A DNA stretch of 64,000 bases from Pseudolabrys sp. Root1462 (GCF_001426945.1 NZ_LMFS01000001.1:665151-729150); one strand, 5' to 3'; numbered from the stretch's first letter, positions 46,735 through 56,500 are shown. The notes: generated from the letters alone by a model not told the origin. Numbers and translations: made by a program.

Positions 46735-49700
46735 ATTTGGCCTTCCCGTATCCGCCCGCGGTCGGCGTCTGGATGATCACCGCTTCGCCGGCGTCGATGG
46801 TGGTGTCGTCGCAGCCTTTGAGCCGCTCCATCGTCCCGTCCTTGCGGCGCGCCCAGTTCTCGCCGACCTGACCGGCCTCGCCGCCGGCCAAGCCGGGTGG
46901 CGGGACGCGGCGATGGCCGGAGAGGATGGTGCATTCCATCTTCTCGAGGAAGCGGATGGTGCGGCGGATGCCGTCCCCGGCGTGATACTGGCCCTTACCG
47001 CCGGAGTTCTTGCGGATGTGGAAGTCCTCGAGCAGGACCGGATATCTGAACTCGAGAATTTCCGGATCGGTCAGCCGCGTATTGGTCATGTGCGTGTGCA
47101 CGGCGTCGGTGCCGTTGAAGCCGGGGCCGGCCGGCGAGCCAGAGCAGATCGTCTCGTAGTACTGATACTTGGCGTTGCCGAAGTTGAGGTTGTTCATCGT
47201 GCCTTGCGCCGCCGACAGCGCGCCGAGCGCGAGGAACAAGGTGTTGGTCACCGCCTGTGAGACCTCGACATTGCCGGCGACGACCGCGGCCGGATATTCC
47301 GGTGTCAGCATCGTCTGCTTCGGAATGACGATGTTGATCGGCCGCAGGCAGCCGGCATTCATCGGGATGTCGTCATCGACCATGACGCGGAACACGTAGA
47401 GCACGGCCGCGCGCGTCACCGGCTCCGGCGCGTTGAAGTTGGTCGGCTGCTGCGCCGAGGTGCCGGTGAAATCGACGGTGGCCTCGCGCTTCTTCTTGTC
47501 CACCGTGATCTTGACCTTGATCGCGGTGCCCTGGTCCATCTCGTAGCTGTATTCGGAATCGTGCAGGCGATCGATGACGCGACGCACGCTCTCGGCGGCA
47601 TTGTCCTGCACGTGCTGCATGTAGGCCTTGACCACCGGCAGCGTGAACTGCGTCACCATCTTGCGCAGTTCGGCGACGCCCTTCTCGTTGGCGGCAATCT
47701 GCGCCTTCATGTCGTTGATGTTCTGGATCGGATTGCGCGCCGGATACTTCGCGCCGGTGAGCGCCGCCATCAGCTCCTTCTCGCGGAACTTGCCGCGATC
47801 GACCAGCTTGAAGTTGTCCATGTAGACGCCTTCCTGCTCGATCGTGGTCGCGTTCGGCGACATCGAGCCAGGCGAGATGCCGCCGACATCGGCGTGATGG
47901 CCGCGCGAGGCGACCCAGAACAGGATGTTCTTCTTCTTGTCGTCGAACACCGGCGTGCAGACGGTGATATCCGGCAAATGCGTGCCGCCGTTATAGGGCG
48001 CGTTGATGGCGTAGACGTCGCCGGGCGCGATCTTGCCCTTGTTGTCGCGGATGACGGTCTCGACCGAGCGGTCCATCGAGCCCAAATGCACCGGCATATG
48101 CGGCGCGTTGGCGACCAGCGTGCCGTCGGCTGCGAACACCGCGCAGGAGAAGTCGAGCCGCTCCTTGATGTTCACCGAATAGGCGGTGTTCTGCAGCGAC
48201 ACGCCCATCTGCTCGGCGATCGACATGAACAGGTTGTTGAAGACCTCGAGCATGATCGGGTCGGCATGGGTGCCGATCGCGGCGACGCGCTTCAGTTTCT
48301 TGATGCGCGCGAGCACGAGGTGGTTCTTCGCCGTCAGTTCGGCCTGCCAGCCGGGCTCGACGACAATGGTCTGGTGCGGCTCGATGATGATCGCCGCGCC
48401 CTTGACCTTGGCGCCGATCTTCAACTGGTCGCGGGTATAGACATTGGCCTGGTGCCATTCGCCTTGCGAGAAGAACCGCGTCTTCTTCGCCGGCTTCGGC
48501 AGCGCCGCCGCCGAGCGCCGCGCCGCTTTCTCGTTGAACTTGGCGCCGCCGCCGACGGCTTCGACCGAAACGGCTTCGATCACCATCTCCTTGTTGCGGT
48601 CGATGAAGCCGAAGCGCGCCTTGTGTGCCTTCTCGAACGCGCGCTGCATGGCGGGCAGGGTACCAGCCGTCACCACCAGCGCGGTGTCGGTGCCGGCGTA
48701 GCGGATATGCGCACGCACGATCAGCTTTGCCTTGGCGACGCCCTGGCCGGCGACTTCGGCCATGGCTTCCTTGCCGAGGCGCTTGGCCGTGCGCCCCAGC
48801 GCCGCGAGGCCCTTGGCGCCGAAGCCGAGTTCGATCGCCTGTTCGCGCGTGGCGCGAATGTCGGCGAGCCCCATGCCGTAGGCGGACAGTAGCGACGAGA
48901 ACGGATGGATCAGCACCTTGGTCATGCCGAGCGCATCGGCTACCAGGCAGGCGTGCTGGCCGCCGGCGCCGCCGAAACAGTTCAGGGCATAGCGGGTGAC
49001 ATCGTAGCCGCGCTGCACCGAGATTTTCTTGATGGCATTGGCCATGTTCTCGACAGCGATCTTGATGAAACCGTCGGCAATCTCTTCCGCGGATTTGTCG
49101 CCGACATCCTTGGCCATGACGGCGAAGGCAGATTTCACCGCCTCGGCGTCGAGCGGCTGGTCCTGCTGTGGGCCGAAGATCTTCGGGAAGAAGTCGGGAA
49201 TGAGCTTGCCGGCCATCACGTTGGCATCGGTAACGGCGAGCGGGCCGCCGCGGCGATAGCAAGCCGGGCCCGGATTCGCGCCCGCGGAATCCGGGCCGAC
49301 GCGGAAGCGCGCGCCGTCGTAGTGCAGGATCGAGCCGCCGCCCGCGGCGACGGTGTGAATGAGCATCATTGGCGCGCGCATGCGCACACCGGCGACTTCG
49401 GTCTCGAAGGTTCGCTCGTACTCACCATCGAAGTGCGACACGTCGGTCGAGGTGCCGCCCATGTCGAAGCCGATCAGGCGGTCGAAGCCGGCCTGCTTGC
49501 CGGTCTCCGCCATCGACACCACGCCCCCGGCGGGGCCGGACAGAATGGCGTCCTTGCCCTGGAACAACTCGGCCGCGGTGAGCCCGCCGGACGACATCAT
49601 GAACATCAGCCGCGCGCCTGACTCCTTTGTGTCGAGCGCGTCGGTGACGCGGGCCACATAGCGACGCAAGATCGGCGACAAATAGGCATCCACGACCGTG

Positions 49701-50404
49701 GTGTCGCCGCGGCCGACCAGCTTGATAAGCGGCGAAACCTCATGGCTCACCGACACCTGGGCAAAGCCCATGCCGCGGGCGAGTTCGGCGACGCGCTTCT
49801 CGTGCTCCGGAAAGCGGTAGGCATGCATGAAGACGATGGCGACGGCCTCGATGCCGTCAGCCTTGGCCGCCTCCAGCGCGGTGCGCGCGCTGTCGATGTC
49901 GAGCGCCTGCTCGACGGTGCCGTCGGCGCGCACGCGCTCATCGACTTCCGCCACGCGCTCGTACAGCATGTCGGGCTTGATGATGTGGCGGGCAAAGATC
50001 TTCGGTCGTGCCTGATAGCCGATCTTGAGCGCGTCGCGGAAACCCTTGCTGATGAGCAAAAGCACGCGGTCGCCCTTGCGCTCGAGCAGGGCATTGGTGG
50101 CGACGGTGGTGCCCATCTTCACGGCACTGACGAGCCCGGCCGGGATCGGCTCGCCAGTCCCGAGCCCGAGAAGATCGCGGATGCCTTGTACTGCCGCGTC
50201 GGCATAGGCTTCGGGATTCTCGCTCAGCAGCTTGTGTGCGGCCAAAGTGCCGTCGGGCCGCCGTCCGACGACGTCGGTGAAGGTGCCGCCGCGATCGATC
50301 CAGAAATCCCAGGCGCCGCGGGGCGCTCGGCCTGTGCTTTGGCCCGCGCCTTGCTTTGCAACCTGTTTTTTCGCAGCCTTCTTCTTCGCCGCCTTTAAAG
50401 CCAT
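46733..50404 (-). CDS. Fused HyuA-HyuB protein, 5-oxoprolinase/hydantoinase family
   Basis: A 1223-residue ATP-dependent amidohydrolase-type protein. The HyuA half begins at [21 protein letters not shown] (about residue 32) and has [34 protein letters not shown] and [19 protein letters not shown]. The HyuB half starts near residue 715 ([20 protein letters not shown]) with [25 protein letters not shown] and [17 protein letters not shown]. The fused form and its length match eukaryotic and bacterial 5-oxoprolinases, which open pyroglutamate with ATP, but hydantoin-like rings are also possible. A Lys-rich N-terminal tail precedes the domain. Start is ATG 50404 with AAGGAGG 6 bases upstream. It is divergent from a MarR gene and a TRAP transporter. 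Confidence 0.92.
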   Translation of the reverse strand: MALKAAKKKAAKKQVAKQGAGQSTGRAPRGAWDFWIDRGGTFTDVVGRRPDGTLAAHKLLSENPEAYADAAVQGIRDLLGLGTGEPIPAGLVSAVKMGTTVATNALLERKGDRVLLLISKGFRDALKIGYQARPKIFARHIIKPDMLYERVAEVDERVRADGTVEQALDIDSARTALEAAKADGIEAVAIVFMHAYRFPEHEKRVAELARGMGFAQVSVSHEVSPLIKLVGRGDTTVVDAYLSPILRRYVARVTDALDTKESGARLMFMMSSGGLTAAELFQGKDAILSGPAGGVVSMAETGKQAGFDRLIGFDMGGTSTDVSHFDGEYERTFETEVAGVRMRAPMMLIHTVAAGGGSILHYDGARFRVGPDSAGANPGPACYRRGGPLAVTDANVMAGKLIPDFFPKIFGPQQDQPLDAEAVKSAFAVMAKDVGDKSAEEIADGFIKIAVENMANAIKKISVQRGYDVTRYALNCFGGAGGQHACLVADALGMTKVLIHPFSSLLSAYGMGLADIRATREQAIELGFGAKGLAALGRTAKRLGKEAMAEVAGQGVAKAKLIVRAHIRYAGTDTALVVTAGTLPAMQRAFEKAHKARFGFIDRNKEMVIEAVSVEAVGGGAKFNEKAARRSAAALPKPAKKTRFFSQGEWHQANVYTRDQLKIGAKVKGAAIIIEPHQTIVVEPGWQAELTAKNHLVLARIKKLKRVAAIGTHADPIMLEVFNNLFMSIAEQMGVSLQNTAYSVNIKERLDFSCAVFAADGTLVANAPHMPVHLGSMDRSVETVIRDNKGKIAPGDVYAINAPYNGGTHLPDITVCTPVFDDKKKNILFWVASRGHHADVGGISPGSMSPNATTIEQEGVYMDNFKLVDRGKFREKELMAALTGAKYPARNPIQNINDMKAQIAANEKGVAELRKMVTQFTLPVVKAYMQHVQDNAAESVRRVIDRLHDSEYSYEMDQGTAIKVKITVDKKKREATVDFTGTSAQQPTNFNAPEPVTRAAVLYVFRVMVDDDIPMNAGCLRPINIVIPKQTMLTPEYPAAVVAGNVEVSQAVTNTLFLALGALSAAQGTMNNLNFGNAKYQYYETICSGSPAGPGFNGTDAVHTHMTNTRLTDPEILEFRYPVLLEDFHIRKNSGGKGQYHAGDGIRRTIRFLEKMECTILSGHRRVPPPGLAGGEAGQVGENWARRKDGTMERLKGCDDTTIDAGEAVIIQTPTAGGYGKAK

Positions 50405-50454
50405 GTCGCCCTCCTTGCCTGACGCGAATAAACCAGAGCTGAAAAAAATCGTCA

Positions 50455-50474
50455 ATAAATCGTTGACAATTTAT
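50455..50474. promoter_or_regulatory. Candidate MarR operator overlapping a promoter
   Basis: ataaatcgttgacaatttat is an inverted repeat with 6-bp arms, interleaved with gtcaa-N7-ttgac (50451-50467). The TTGACA at 50463-50468 inside it is a good -35 for the marR direction. It lies in the 111-base gap between the oxoprolinase gene and the marR gene, the expected place for an autoregulated divergent operator. Confidence 0.6.
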
Positions 50475-50515
50475 CGGCGGTCGATACGCTTTTCCAAATC
50501 TCGCGAGGGGCTGGG

Positions 50516-51061
50516 ATGACGAAGGCTGAGGGGTCAGCAAAGAGCGGCGCGGATTTGACGCTGGGACCGATCGTGTCGTCGGCGCATCTGGCGTCGGGCG
50601 CCTTGCCGGTACTGTCCGAGCTCGAATTCGGATTGATCCTGCTCGACCACGCATTTGAGCGGTGGATGGTGCGTTGCATGGCCGCCGCCGGCGTGCCCGA
50701 CCTGTCGCCACTCGATGTGCTCGTCCTGCACACCATCGCGCATCGCGCCCGCGCCAAGCGCGTCGCCGACATTTGCCTCGTCCTCAATATCGAGGATACG
50801 CATCTCGTGACCTATTCGCTGAAGAAGCTCGACGGGTACAAACTTCTGGTGAGCGGCAAGAAGGGGAGCGAGAAAACCGTCAGTCTTACGGCCAGGGGTG
50901 AGGAGATGGTTCGCCGCTATCGCAAGGTCCGCGAGGCCTTGCTGGTCCAATCGGTGAAAAGCGCCGGTATGGACGAGAAGCGGCTGTCCGAAATCGCTGC
51001 GCTGATGCGGGCGCTGTCGGGTCATTACGACCAGGCGGCGCGCGCCGCTGCGAGCCTATGA
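50516..51061 (+). CDS. MarR-type winged-helix transcriptional regulator
   Basis: A 181-residue regulator. A winged-helix domain (about residues 62-130) shows LDVLVLHTIAHRARAKRVADICLVLNIEDTHLVTYSLKKLDGYKLLVSGKKGSEKTVSLTARGEEMVRRYRKVREALL, the MarR layout of recognition helix then wing. The rest is helical, forming the dimer interface. Start is ATG 50516. Genes of this winged-helix subgroup often flank hydantoinase/oxoprolinase and TRAP genes, which here are divergent and downstream, so it probably senses a pathway substrate or product. Confidence 0.88.
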   Translation: MTKAEGSAKSGADLTLGPIVSSAHLASGALPVLSELEFGLILLDHAFERWMVRCMAAAGVPDLSPLDVLVLHTIAHRARAKRVADICLVLNIEDTHLVTYSLKKLDGYKLLVSGKKGSEKTVSLTARGEEMVRRYRKVREALLVQSVKSAGMDEKRLSEIAALMRALSGHYDQAARAAASL

Positions 51062-51158
51062 GAATCAAGCGAATGATGAATCAAAACTCTAAACCGGATG
51101 CCGCCTGCGCGAATTGCGCCGGAACCGCACCTGCGGCCATCAGCAAAATGGAGATCGC

Positions 51159-51707
51159 ATGATCCGCGTCGCATTGGACAAACTCTATTTGTGGTCGGGA
51201 TACGCCGCCGGCTTCTTCCTGGTGGCGATCTTCGGCATCATGATGTTCATGTCGGTCGGCCGCGAATTCGACATCAACATTCCGGCGGGCGACGATTTCG
51301 CTTCATGGTGCATGGCGGCGATGGCATTCCTCGGCCTTGCCCATACCTTCAAGCGCGGCGAGATGATCCGCGTCGGCATCGTCGTGGAGAAAGTGACCGG
51401 CAAGAAGCGCTGGGCGGTCGAGGTGATCGCGCTGAGCGTCGCGACGGTCTTCACCCTGTATTTCGCCTGGTTCGCAGTGCGGATGACTTACGACTCGTTC
51501 CGTTTCCATGACATGTCGACGGGTGTCATTTCAGTGCCGCTGTGGATTCCGCAGCTCGGTTATTGCGCCGGTCTCATCATTCTCGCGATCGCGCTGATCG
51601 ATGAGATGATCAACGTGCTCAAGGGTAACAAGCCGAGTTACGAGAAAGAGCCGCCGACTTCGCCGGACGAGTTCGTCGAGCTCGTCGCATCCGGAGGGGC
51701 GGGCTGA
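51159..51707 (+). CDS. dctQ: TRAP transporter small permease (DctQ)
   Basis: A 182-residue membrane protein with four predicted transmembrane segments (near residues 13-33, 47-66, 85-110 and 130-152) of the DctQ family; the MAFLGLAHTFKRGEMIRVGIV stretch is the family loop. It joins the large permease to form the TRAP membrane complex. Start is ATG 51159 with GGAG 5 bases upstream; a longer in-frame start at 51114 lacks one. Its TGA overlaps the dctM ATG (TGATG). Confidence 0.9.
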   Translation: MIRVALDKLYLWSGYAAGFFLVAIFGIMMFMSVGREFDINIPAGDDFASWCMAAMAFLGLAHTFKRGEMIRVGIVVEKVTGKKRWAVEVIALSVATVFTLYFAWFAVRMTYDSFRFHDMSTGVISVPLWIPQLGYCAGLIILAIALIDEMINVLKGNKPSYEKEPPTSPDEFVELVASGGAG

Positions 51708-53020
51708 TGTCGCTCCCCCTGGTCGACCTGGCGCTGGTTCTGCTGGTAGCGCTCATCTTCATCCTCGGCAGCGGCATCTGGATCGCGGTCGCGATCGGCA
51801 TCGTCGGCTATATCGCGATGATCCTGTCGACCAGCGTTCCGGTCGGCTCGGTGCTGGCGACGACGGTGTGGAGTGCGAGCGCGTCGTGGACCCTCGCCGC
51901 GCTGCCGCTCTTCATCTGGATGGGAGAAATCCTGTTCCGCACGCGGCTGTCCGAAGAGATGTTTCGTGGCCTGTCGCCCTGGCTGCAGTGGCTGCCGGGC
52001 CGCCTCGTGCATGTAAACGTCATCGGCTGCGGCATCTTCGCCGCGGTTTCGGGCTCGTCGGCGGCGACCTGCGCCACCATCGGCAAGATCTCGCTGCCGG
52101 AACTGGAGAAGCGCGGCTACGACCCCGGCCTGAGCCTCGGCTCGCTTGCCGGGTCGGGCACGCTCGGCCTGCTCATTCCGCCGTCGATTCCGATGGTGGT
52201 TTATGCCGTGACCGCGAACGTCTCGGTGCTGCAGGTCTTCCTGGCGGGCTTCCTGCCGGGGCTGCTCGTGATGGTCTTGTATTCGGGCTATATTATGGGC
52301 TGGTCGCTGCTCAATCCGTCGAAGGTGCCGCCGCGAGATCCGCCGCTGCCCTTCCGCGAAAAGCTGCGGCAATCGACCAGGCTCATTCCATGTCTCGTGC
52401 TGATCCTTGCCGTGTTCTTTGCGTTGGTGCTCGGATTCGCCACCGCCACCGAATGCGCCGCTTGGGGTGTCTCGGGATCGCTGATCCTGGCGTGGTGGAG
52501 CGGCACGCTGACGCGAAAGACGTTCTTCGAAAGCGTCATGAGCGCGACGCGGCTCACATGCATGATCATGTTCATTCTCGCCGGTGCGGCCTTCGCCACC
52601 GCGGCGATGGCCTATACGGGGATTCCAGCGGCGCTGGCGGAGTGGGTGAAAGGTCAGAACCTGACGCCGAGCATGCTCGCGCTGTACCTCTCGGTCATGT
52701 ACATCATCCTCGGTTGCCTCATCGACGGTATTTCGATGATCGTTTTGACCGCGGTTGTGGTGCTGCCGATGGTGCAGCAGGCCGGCCTCGACCTGATCTG
52801 GTTCGGCATCTACCTCGTTATTCACGTCGAGATGGCGCAGATCACCCCGCCGGTCGGGTTCAACCTGTTCGTGCTGCAGAACATGAGCGGCAAGGACACG
52901 ATGACGGTGGCGAAGGCGGCTTTCCCGTTCTTCATTCTGCTTCTTGTCTCCGTGTTCATCATCACCGAATTCCCCCAGATCGCTCTCTTTCTGCCACGAC
53001 TGGCTTTCCCGACCGGATGA
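51707..53020 (+). CDS. dctM: TRAP transporter large permease (DctM)
   Basis: A 437-residue membrane protein with about 12 hydrophobic segments of the DctM family. It keeps GIFAAVSGSSAATCATIGKISLPELEKRGYDPGLSLGSLAGSGTLGLLIPPSIPMVVYAV and, late, HVEMAQITPPVGFNLFVLQ, the two repeat motifs that carry Na+-coupled substrate transport. It works with DctQ and the periplasmic DctP. Coupled to dctQ by a TGATG overlap. Confidence 0.93.
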   Translation: MSLPLVDLALVLLVALIFILGSGIWIAVAIGIVGYIAMILSTSVPVGSVLATTVWSASASWTLAALPLFIWMGEILFRTRLSEEMFRGLSPWLQWLPGRLVHVNVIGCGIFAAVSGSSAATCATIGKISLPELEKRGYDPGLSLGSLAGSGTLGLLIPPSIPMVVYAVTANVSVLQVFLAGFLPGLLVMVLYSGYIMGWSLLNPSKVPPRDPPLPFREKLRQSTRLIPCLVLILAVFFALVLGFATATECAAWGVSGSLILAWWSGTLTRKTFFESVMSATRLTCMIMFILAGAAFATAAMAYTGIPAALAEWVKGQNLTPSMLALYLSVMYIILGCLIDGISMIVLTAVVVLPMVQQAGLDLIWFGIYLVIHVEMAQITPPVGFNLFVLQNMSGKDTMTVAKAAFPFFILLLVSVFIITEFPQIALFLPRLAFPTG

Positions 53021-53089
53021 GGGGGCTTGCTTCGGCGGGGCCGTTTTCTGCTAGGATTTGATCAATCAACAGCAAGGTGTGAGGCAACA

Positions 53090-54076
53090 ATGACAAAACA
53101 GATAACCCGTACTGCCGTGCTCGGCCTGTTGGCGGCCGCTGCGCTCAGCGTGGCGCCGGCGGCGGCGCAGACCAAATGGAATCTGCCGGCCGCCTATCCG
53201 GCCGACAATCCGCACAGTGTCAATCTGACGATGTTCGCCAAGGACGTCTCCGACGCCACCAAGGGCAAGCTCGAGATTACGGTTCACCCGGGCGCATCGC
53301 TGTTCAAGGCGCCGGACATCAAGCGCGCGGTGCAGACCGGTCAGGCACAGGCCGGTGAAGTGCTGATCTCGATCCACGAAAACGAGGATCCGGTGTACGG
53401 CGTCGACGTCGTGCCGTTCCTTGCCACCAGCTTCGCCGATGCGAAGAAGCTGTGGCTCGCCTCCAAGCCGGTGATCGAGAAGAAGCTGGCGGCGCAGGGC
53501 CTGATGGTTCTGTTCGCTGTGCCGTGGGCGCCGCAGGGCATCTACACCAAGAAGGATCTCAACACGATCGAGGATATGAAGGGCCTTAAGTGGCGCGCCT
53601 ATAACGTCGGCACCGCCAAGATCGGCGAGCTGGTCGGCGCCCAGTCGGTGACGATCCAGGCGGCGGAACTGCCGCAGGCGCTGGCCACCGGCGTGGTCAA
53701 TTCCTTCATGTCGTCGGGCGGCACCGGCTACGACTCGAAGGCCTGGGAAACGCTGACCAACTTCTACGACGTGCAGGCATGGATCCCGAAGGACATCACC
53801 TTCGTCAACAAGGCGGCGTTCGACTCGCTCGACAAACCGACGCAGGAAGCCGTGCTGAAGGCCGCGGCGACTGCCGAAGCCCGTGGCTGGAAGATGTGGG
53901 AAGAGAAGGCCGGCTGGTATCTCGATCAGCTCAAGGCCAAGGGCATGAAGGTCATGCCGCCGAGCGATGCGCTTAAGGCGAGCCTGAAGAAGATTGGCGA
54001 GCAGCTCACTGCCGACTGGAAGAAGAAGGCCGGCGCCGACGGCGAAGCGATCCTCGCCGCCTACAACAAGAAGTAA
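53090..54076 (+). CDS. dctP: TRAP transporter substrate-binding protein (DctP)
   Basis: A 328-residue periplasmic binding protein. Signal peptide about residues 1-27 (ending APAAAQ), then the DctP fold: KWNLPAAYPADNPHSVNLTMFAKDVSDATKGKLEITVHPGASLF, NTIEDMKGLKWRAYN, where the Arg is the conserved carboxylate-binding residue, and AAELPQALATGVVNSFMSS. This predicts a substrate with a carboxylate, compatible with pyroglutamate or a hydantoin-derived acid. Start is ATG 53090 with GAGG about 6 bases upstream; 69 bases separate it from dctM. Confidence 0.93.
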   Translation: MTKQITRTAVLGLLAAAALSVAPAAAQTKWNLPAAYPADNPHSVNLTMFAKDVSDATKGKLEITVHPGASLFKAPDIKRAVQTGQAQAGEVLISIHENEDPVYGVDVVPFLATSFADAKKLWLASKPVIEKKLAAQGLMVLFAVPWAPQGIYTKKDLNTIEDMKGLKWRAYNVGTAKIGELVGAQSVTIQAAELPQALATGVVNSFMSSGGTGYDSKAWETLTNFYDVQAWIPKDITFVNKAAFDSLDKPTQEAVLKAAATAEARGWKMWEEKAGWYLDQLKAKGMKVMPPSDALKASLKKIGEQLTADWKKKAGADGEAILAAYNKK

Positions 54077-54096
54077 CTTTCGCCGCTATCCGAATG

Positions 54097-54131
54097 AAAA
54101 AAAACCGGCGCATGCGATCCGCATGCGCCGG
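54097..54131. terminator. Bidirectional-looking terminator hairpin with A8 tract
   Basis: A 12-bp perfect stem (ccggcgcatgcg / cgcatgcgccgg) with a 3-base loop, preceded by eight A on the plus strand. Read on the minus strand this is a classic stem plus U8 tail, so it terminates the DUF3309 gene; it also follows dctP on the plus strand. Confidence 0.85.
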
Positions 54132-54157
54132 CTTCAATTTGGAAGGTATTGCTCTGA

Positions 54158-54322
54158 CTATAGCCGCCCCATCAGGAGCAGGACCAGCAGCACGATAATC
54201 ACGAGGCCCAAGCCACCGCCGCCGTAATAACCGGTGCCGTAGAATGGACCGCCGCCGATGCCGGAAAAGCCGCCGAGCAGGGCGATGACCAGAATAATCA
54301 ATATGATGGTACCGATAGACAT
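54158..54322 (-). CDS. DUF3309 family small membrane protein
   Basis: A 54-residue protein read directly from the sequence: MSIGTIILIILVIALLGG, a Gly/Tyr-rich middle (GIGGGPFYGTGYYGGGG) and a second hydrophobic helix LGLVIIVLLVLLLMGRL. Two hydrophobic segments joined by a Gly-rich turn is the DUF3309 signature. AAGGAG lies 8 bases before the ATG and a strong terminator follows, so the transcript is probably monocistronic. Small hydrophobic proteins of this type are often stress-induced, but nothing here shows that directly. Confidence 0.85.
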   Translation of the reverse strand: MSIGTIILIILVIALLGGFSGIGGGPFYGTGYYGGGGLGLVIIVLLVLLLMGRL

Positions 54323-54450
54323 CGCGCGATCTCCTTGGAAACGTTTGTTGCCTCACGGCCGTGAGGCCGTCCGCCTTAGTTCCGACGCGCCTGTCAACGG
54401 AACAAAGGGCTGAAAGTTCCCGTCGTTTTGACGAGATATGGACCCCTCAT

Positions 54451-54484
54451 AAAAACAGCCCCCGGGATTGCACCCGGGGGCTGT
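54451..54484 (-). terminator. Intrinsic terminator of the OmpA-family gene
   Basis: acagcccccggg and cccgggggctgt make a 12-bp stem with a 6-base loop (attgca); on the minus strand it is followed by a T5 run. It starts about 27 bases after the stop codon of the OmpA-family gene. Confidence 0.85.
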
Positions 54485-54510
54485 CTGCTTGGCTCAGAAA
54501 TCCTGAAAGA

Positions 54511-56271
54511 TCAGCGATTTGCCTGCTGGTCGATCAGCGGCGTAATGCGGCGGACCGCAACGCGCCGGTTTTCAAGGGACGGGCCGTCGGTTTGCACCTT
54601 GAGGTATTGCTCGCCATAGCCCTGGGTCACCAGATTTTCCGGCGGCACCTGGAATTGCTGAGTGAGCGCCACCGCCACCGCTTCGGCGCGGCGGTCGGAC
54701 AGGGACAGGTTGTCTTCCGGCTCGCCTACGGCATCGGTATGACCTTCAATCAGGAACACCTCGCGGGGGTTACGCGACACAGCCCGCTTGATGCCGTCGG
54801 CGATCTCGGCCAGCCGGCTAACCTGCTCAGGCCCCAATTGCCAAGAGCCGGTCTCGAAGTGCACATCGAGATCGACGCGTGGCATGTAAGCCCGCAGCGG
54901 CTCGCTGTAGCGCACCTCCTCGAGCGTATAACGACGATCGATGCGCTGGATCGGTGGCGCCTCGAAGATCGTGAAGATGGCGTCGCGCGAAGCGTTGTCG
55001 CCGTCGAGGATGTAACGCTCGCGCGGGCCTTGCCAGCGCGGCGGCGGCACGTCGACGAAGAAGCTCTGCCGTGGGCCGGTATAGCGATTGTCGATGATCA
55101 CGACGTCGCGACCGTCATTGCGGCGAACGCGGCGCAGCAGCCGGCCTTGGCGGTCGGTCGTTGTGACAATCTGCGAGCCGTCGGGCCGCACGATGATGCT
55201 CACCGTATCTTCGCCGCGTCGTGACACGCGCACGTCGCGTGCATCAACAGCGAAGCGGTCGGCTTCGTTGTGACGGATGAAGGTGCGATCGCCTTGACGG
55301 ACGATGGTCCGATCGCCCTCGGTGATGATGGTGCGATTGCCATCACGCACCTCACGGCGTTCGCGGCGCAAATCATCGACGCCGCGCGTCGGCCCCTGGT
55401 TGTCGCGGCGGATGAAATCGGCGGACGAGCGCGGTTGTGTCGGTGGCGGCGGCGGCGCTGCAGCCGATCCTCCAACCTGCACGGCGGCGCGACCGGCCAA
55501 ACCGGCGGGCGCCTGAGTGGGCGGCGGCGGCGTTTGGGCTGACGGTGCCGGCGGGGCGCCTGCGGCGGCCGGCGGCGGCGAAGCGCCGTTTCTGGTTCGC
55601 GCAGCCGGAGCCGGTGCACCCGGTTGAGTTTGGGCAGCGGGTGGCGGAGGCGTGCCGGGCTGTGTCGGCGCAGCCGGCGGCGGAGGCGCAACCGACCTCC
55701 GCTGTGCGTCAGCGGGCGGCGTGGCCGAACTCGGCCGTGCAGCCGACGGCGGCGGCGCAACCGGCTTGGGCTGAGCGGCCGCAGGCGGCGGCGGCGCAAC
55801 CGGCTTTGGCTGCGTGGCGGCGGGAGGCGGCGGCGCAACCGGCTTTGGTTGCGTGGCGGTGGGAGGCGGCGGTGCAACCGGTTTAGGCTGTGCAGCCGGC
55901 GGTGGCGGCGGCGCGGGACGCTGCACGGCCGGAGGCGGCGGCGTCTGCGGACGTTGAACGGCAGGCGGCGGCGGTGGCGCAGGTCGCTGCACGGCGGGCG
56001 GCGGCGGCGCCGGCGGGTGGGCGGCCGGCGGCGGTGTCGGTGGTGCGGGTGGTTTCGCGGCCGGCGGCGCAGGTGGTTTCGCTCCGGGGGCCGGCGGCTT
56101 CCTGTGTTCTTCTTTTTTCTTATCCTCCGGCTCTCCCGGCTGGGCAGGCGGCTGTGCCTGGGCGATCAGCAAGTCCGTCGGCGCGCGCTGAGCGTGTGCG
56201 CCCGGGATTATGTAACCCGCGACCGCGGTCATCGCGGTGCAGGCAAGCAAAAACGATCTGGCTGACGTCAT
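54511..56271 (-). CDS. Proline-rich OmpA-family protein
   Basis: A 586-residue exported protein. A signal peptide (about residues 1-28, ending PGAHAQ) is followed by a Pro/Ala/Gln-rich linker of about 240 residues and a charged middle region (about 290-440) with repeats such as GDRTIVRQGDRTFIRHNEADR. The C-terminal 110 residues are an OmpA domain: LDVHFETGSWQLGPEQVSRL, EVFLIEGHTDAVGEPEDNLSLSDRRAEAVA and LVTQGYGEQYLKVQT, which binds peptidoglycan. It probably tethers the envelope. Four copies of a 39-base unit (PKPVAPPPPxAxQ) lie in the linker. Start is ATG 56271; an upstream in-frame start at 56310 would precede the signal peptide. Confidence 0.9.
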   Translation of the reverse strand: MTSARSFLLACTAMTAVAGYIIPGAHAQRAPTDLLIAQAQPPAQPGEPEDKKKEEHRKPPAPGAKPPAPPAAKPPAPPTPPPAAHPPAPPPPAVQRPAPPPPPAVQRPQTPPPPAVQRPAPPPPPAAQPKPVAPPPPTATQPKPVAPPPPAATQPKPVAPPPPAAAQPKPVAPPPSAARPSSATPPADAQRRSVAPPPPAAPTQPGTPPPPAAQTQPGAPAPAARTRNGASPPPAAAGAPPAPSAQTPPPPTQAPAGLAGRAAVQVGGSAAAPPPPPTQPRSSADFIRRDNQGPTRGVDDLRRERREVRDGNRTIITEGDRTIVRQGDRTFIRHNEADRFAVDARDVRVSRRGEDTVSIIVRPDGSQIVTTTDRQGRLLRRVRRNDGRDVVIIDNRYTGPRQSFFVDVPPPRWQGPRERYILDGDNASRDAIFTIFEAPPIQRIDRRYTLEEVRYSEPLRAYMPRVDLDVHFETGSWQLGPEQVSRLAEIADGIKRAVSRNPREVFLIEGHTDAVGEPEDNLSLSDRRAEAVAVALTQQFQVPPENLVTQGYGEQYLKVQTDGPSLENRRVAVRRITPLIDQQANR

Positions 56272-56400
56272 CGTGGCAGGACTCCGGATTGAGGAATTGC
56301 GTCGCAACATCGGCTGGAAGCATGTTGCGTTTGATCGGACCGCAAGTGGGCCCAGCGAAATCTCCCGTTAACGCTGCCGGCATGATGCGGTTCCGCGGGT

Positions 56401-56430
56401 GAATTGCGACTGAACGAATTGCGGCTGAAT
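56401..56430. repeat. 15-bp tandem direct repeat in a divergent promoter region
   Basis: gaattgcgactgaac is followed at once by gaattgcggctgaat (13 of 15 bases equal). It lies in the gap between the OmpA-family gene (minus) and the cyclase gene (plus). A third gaattgcg occurs at 56293-56300. It might be a regulator site. Confidence 0.6.
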
Positions 56431-56500
56431 TGTCGCCAACTTTTTTGCAATCGCGGCGATGCAACACTAATGTCGCGCCCGTGGAAGTTGGGAGTACGGC

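Noticed and set aside
47561-48892. Long plus-strand frame inside the oxoprolinase gene
   Set aside because: Antisense shadow; the oxoprolinase has all expected motifs through this stretch.
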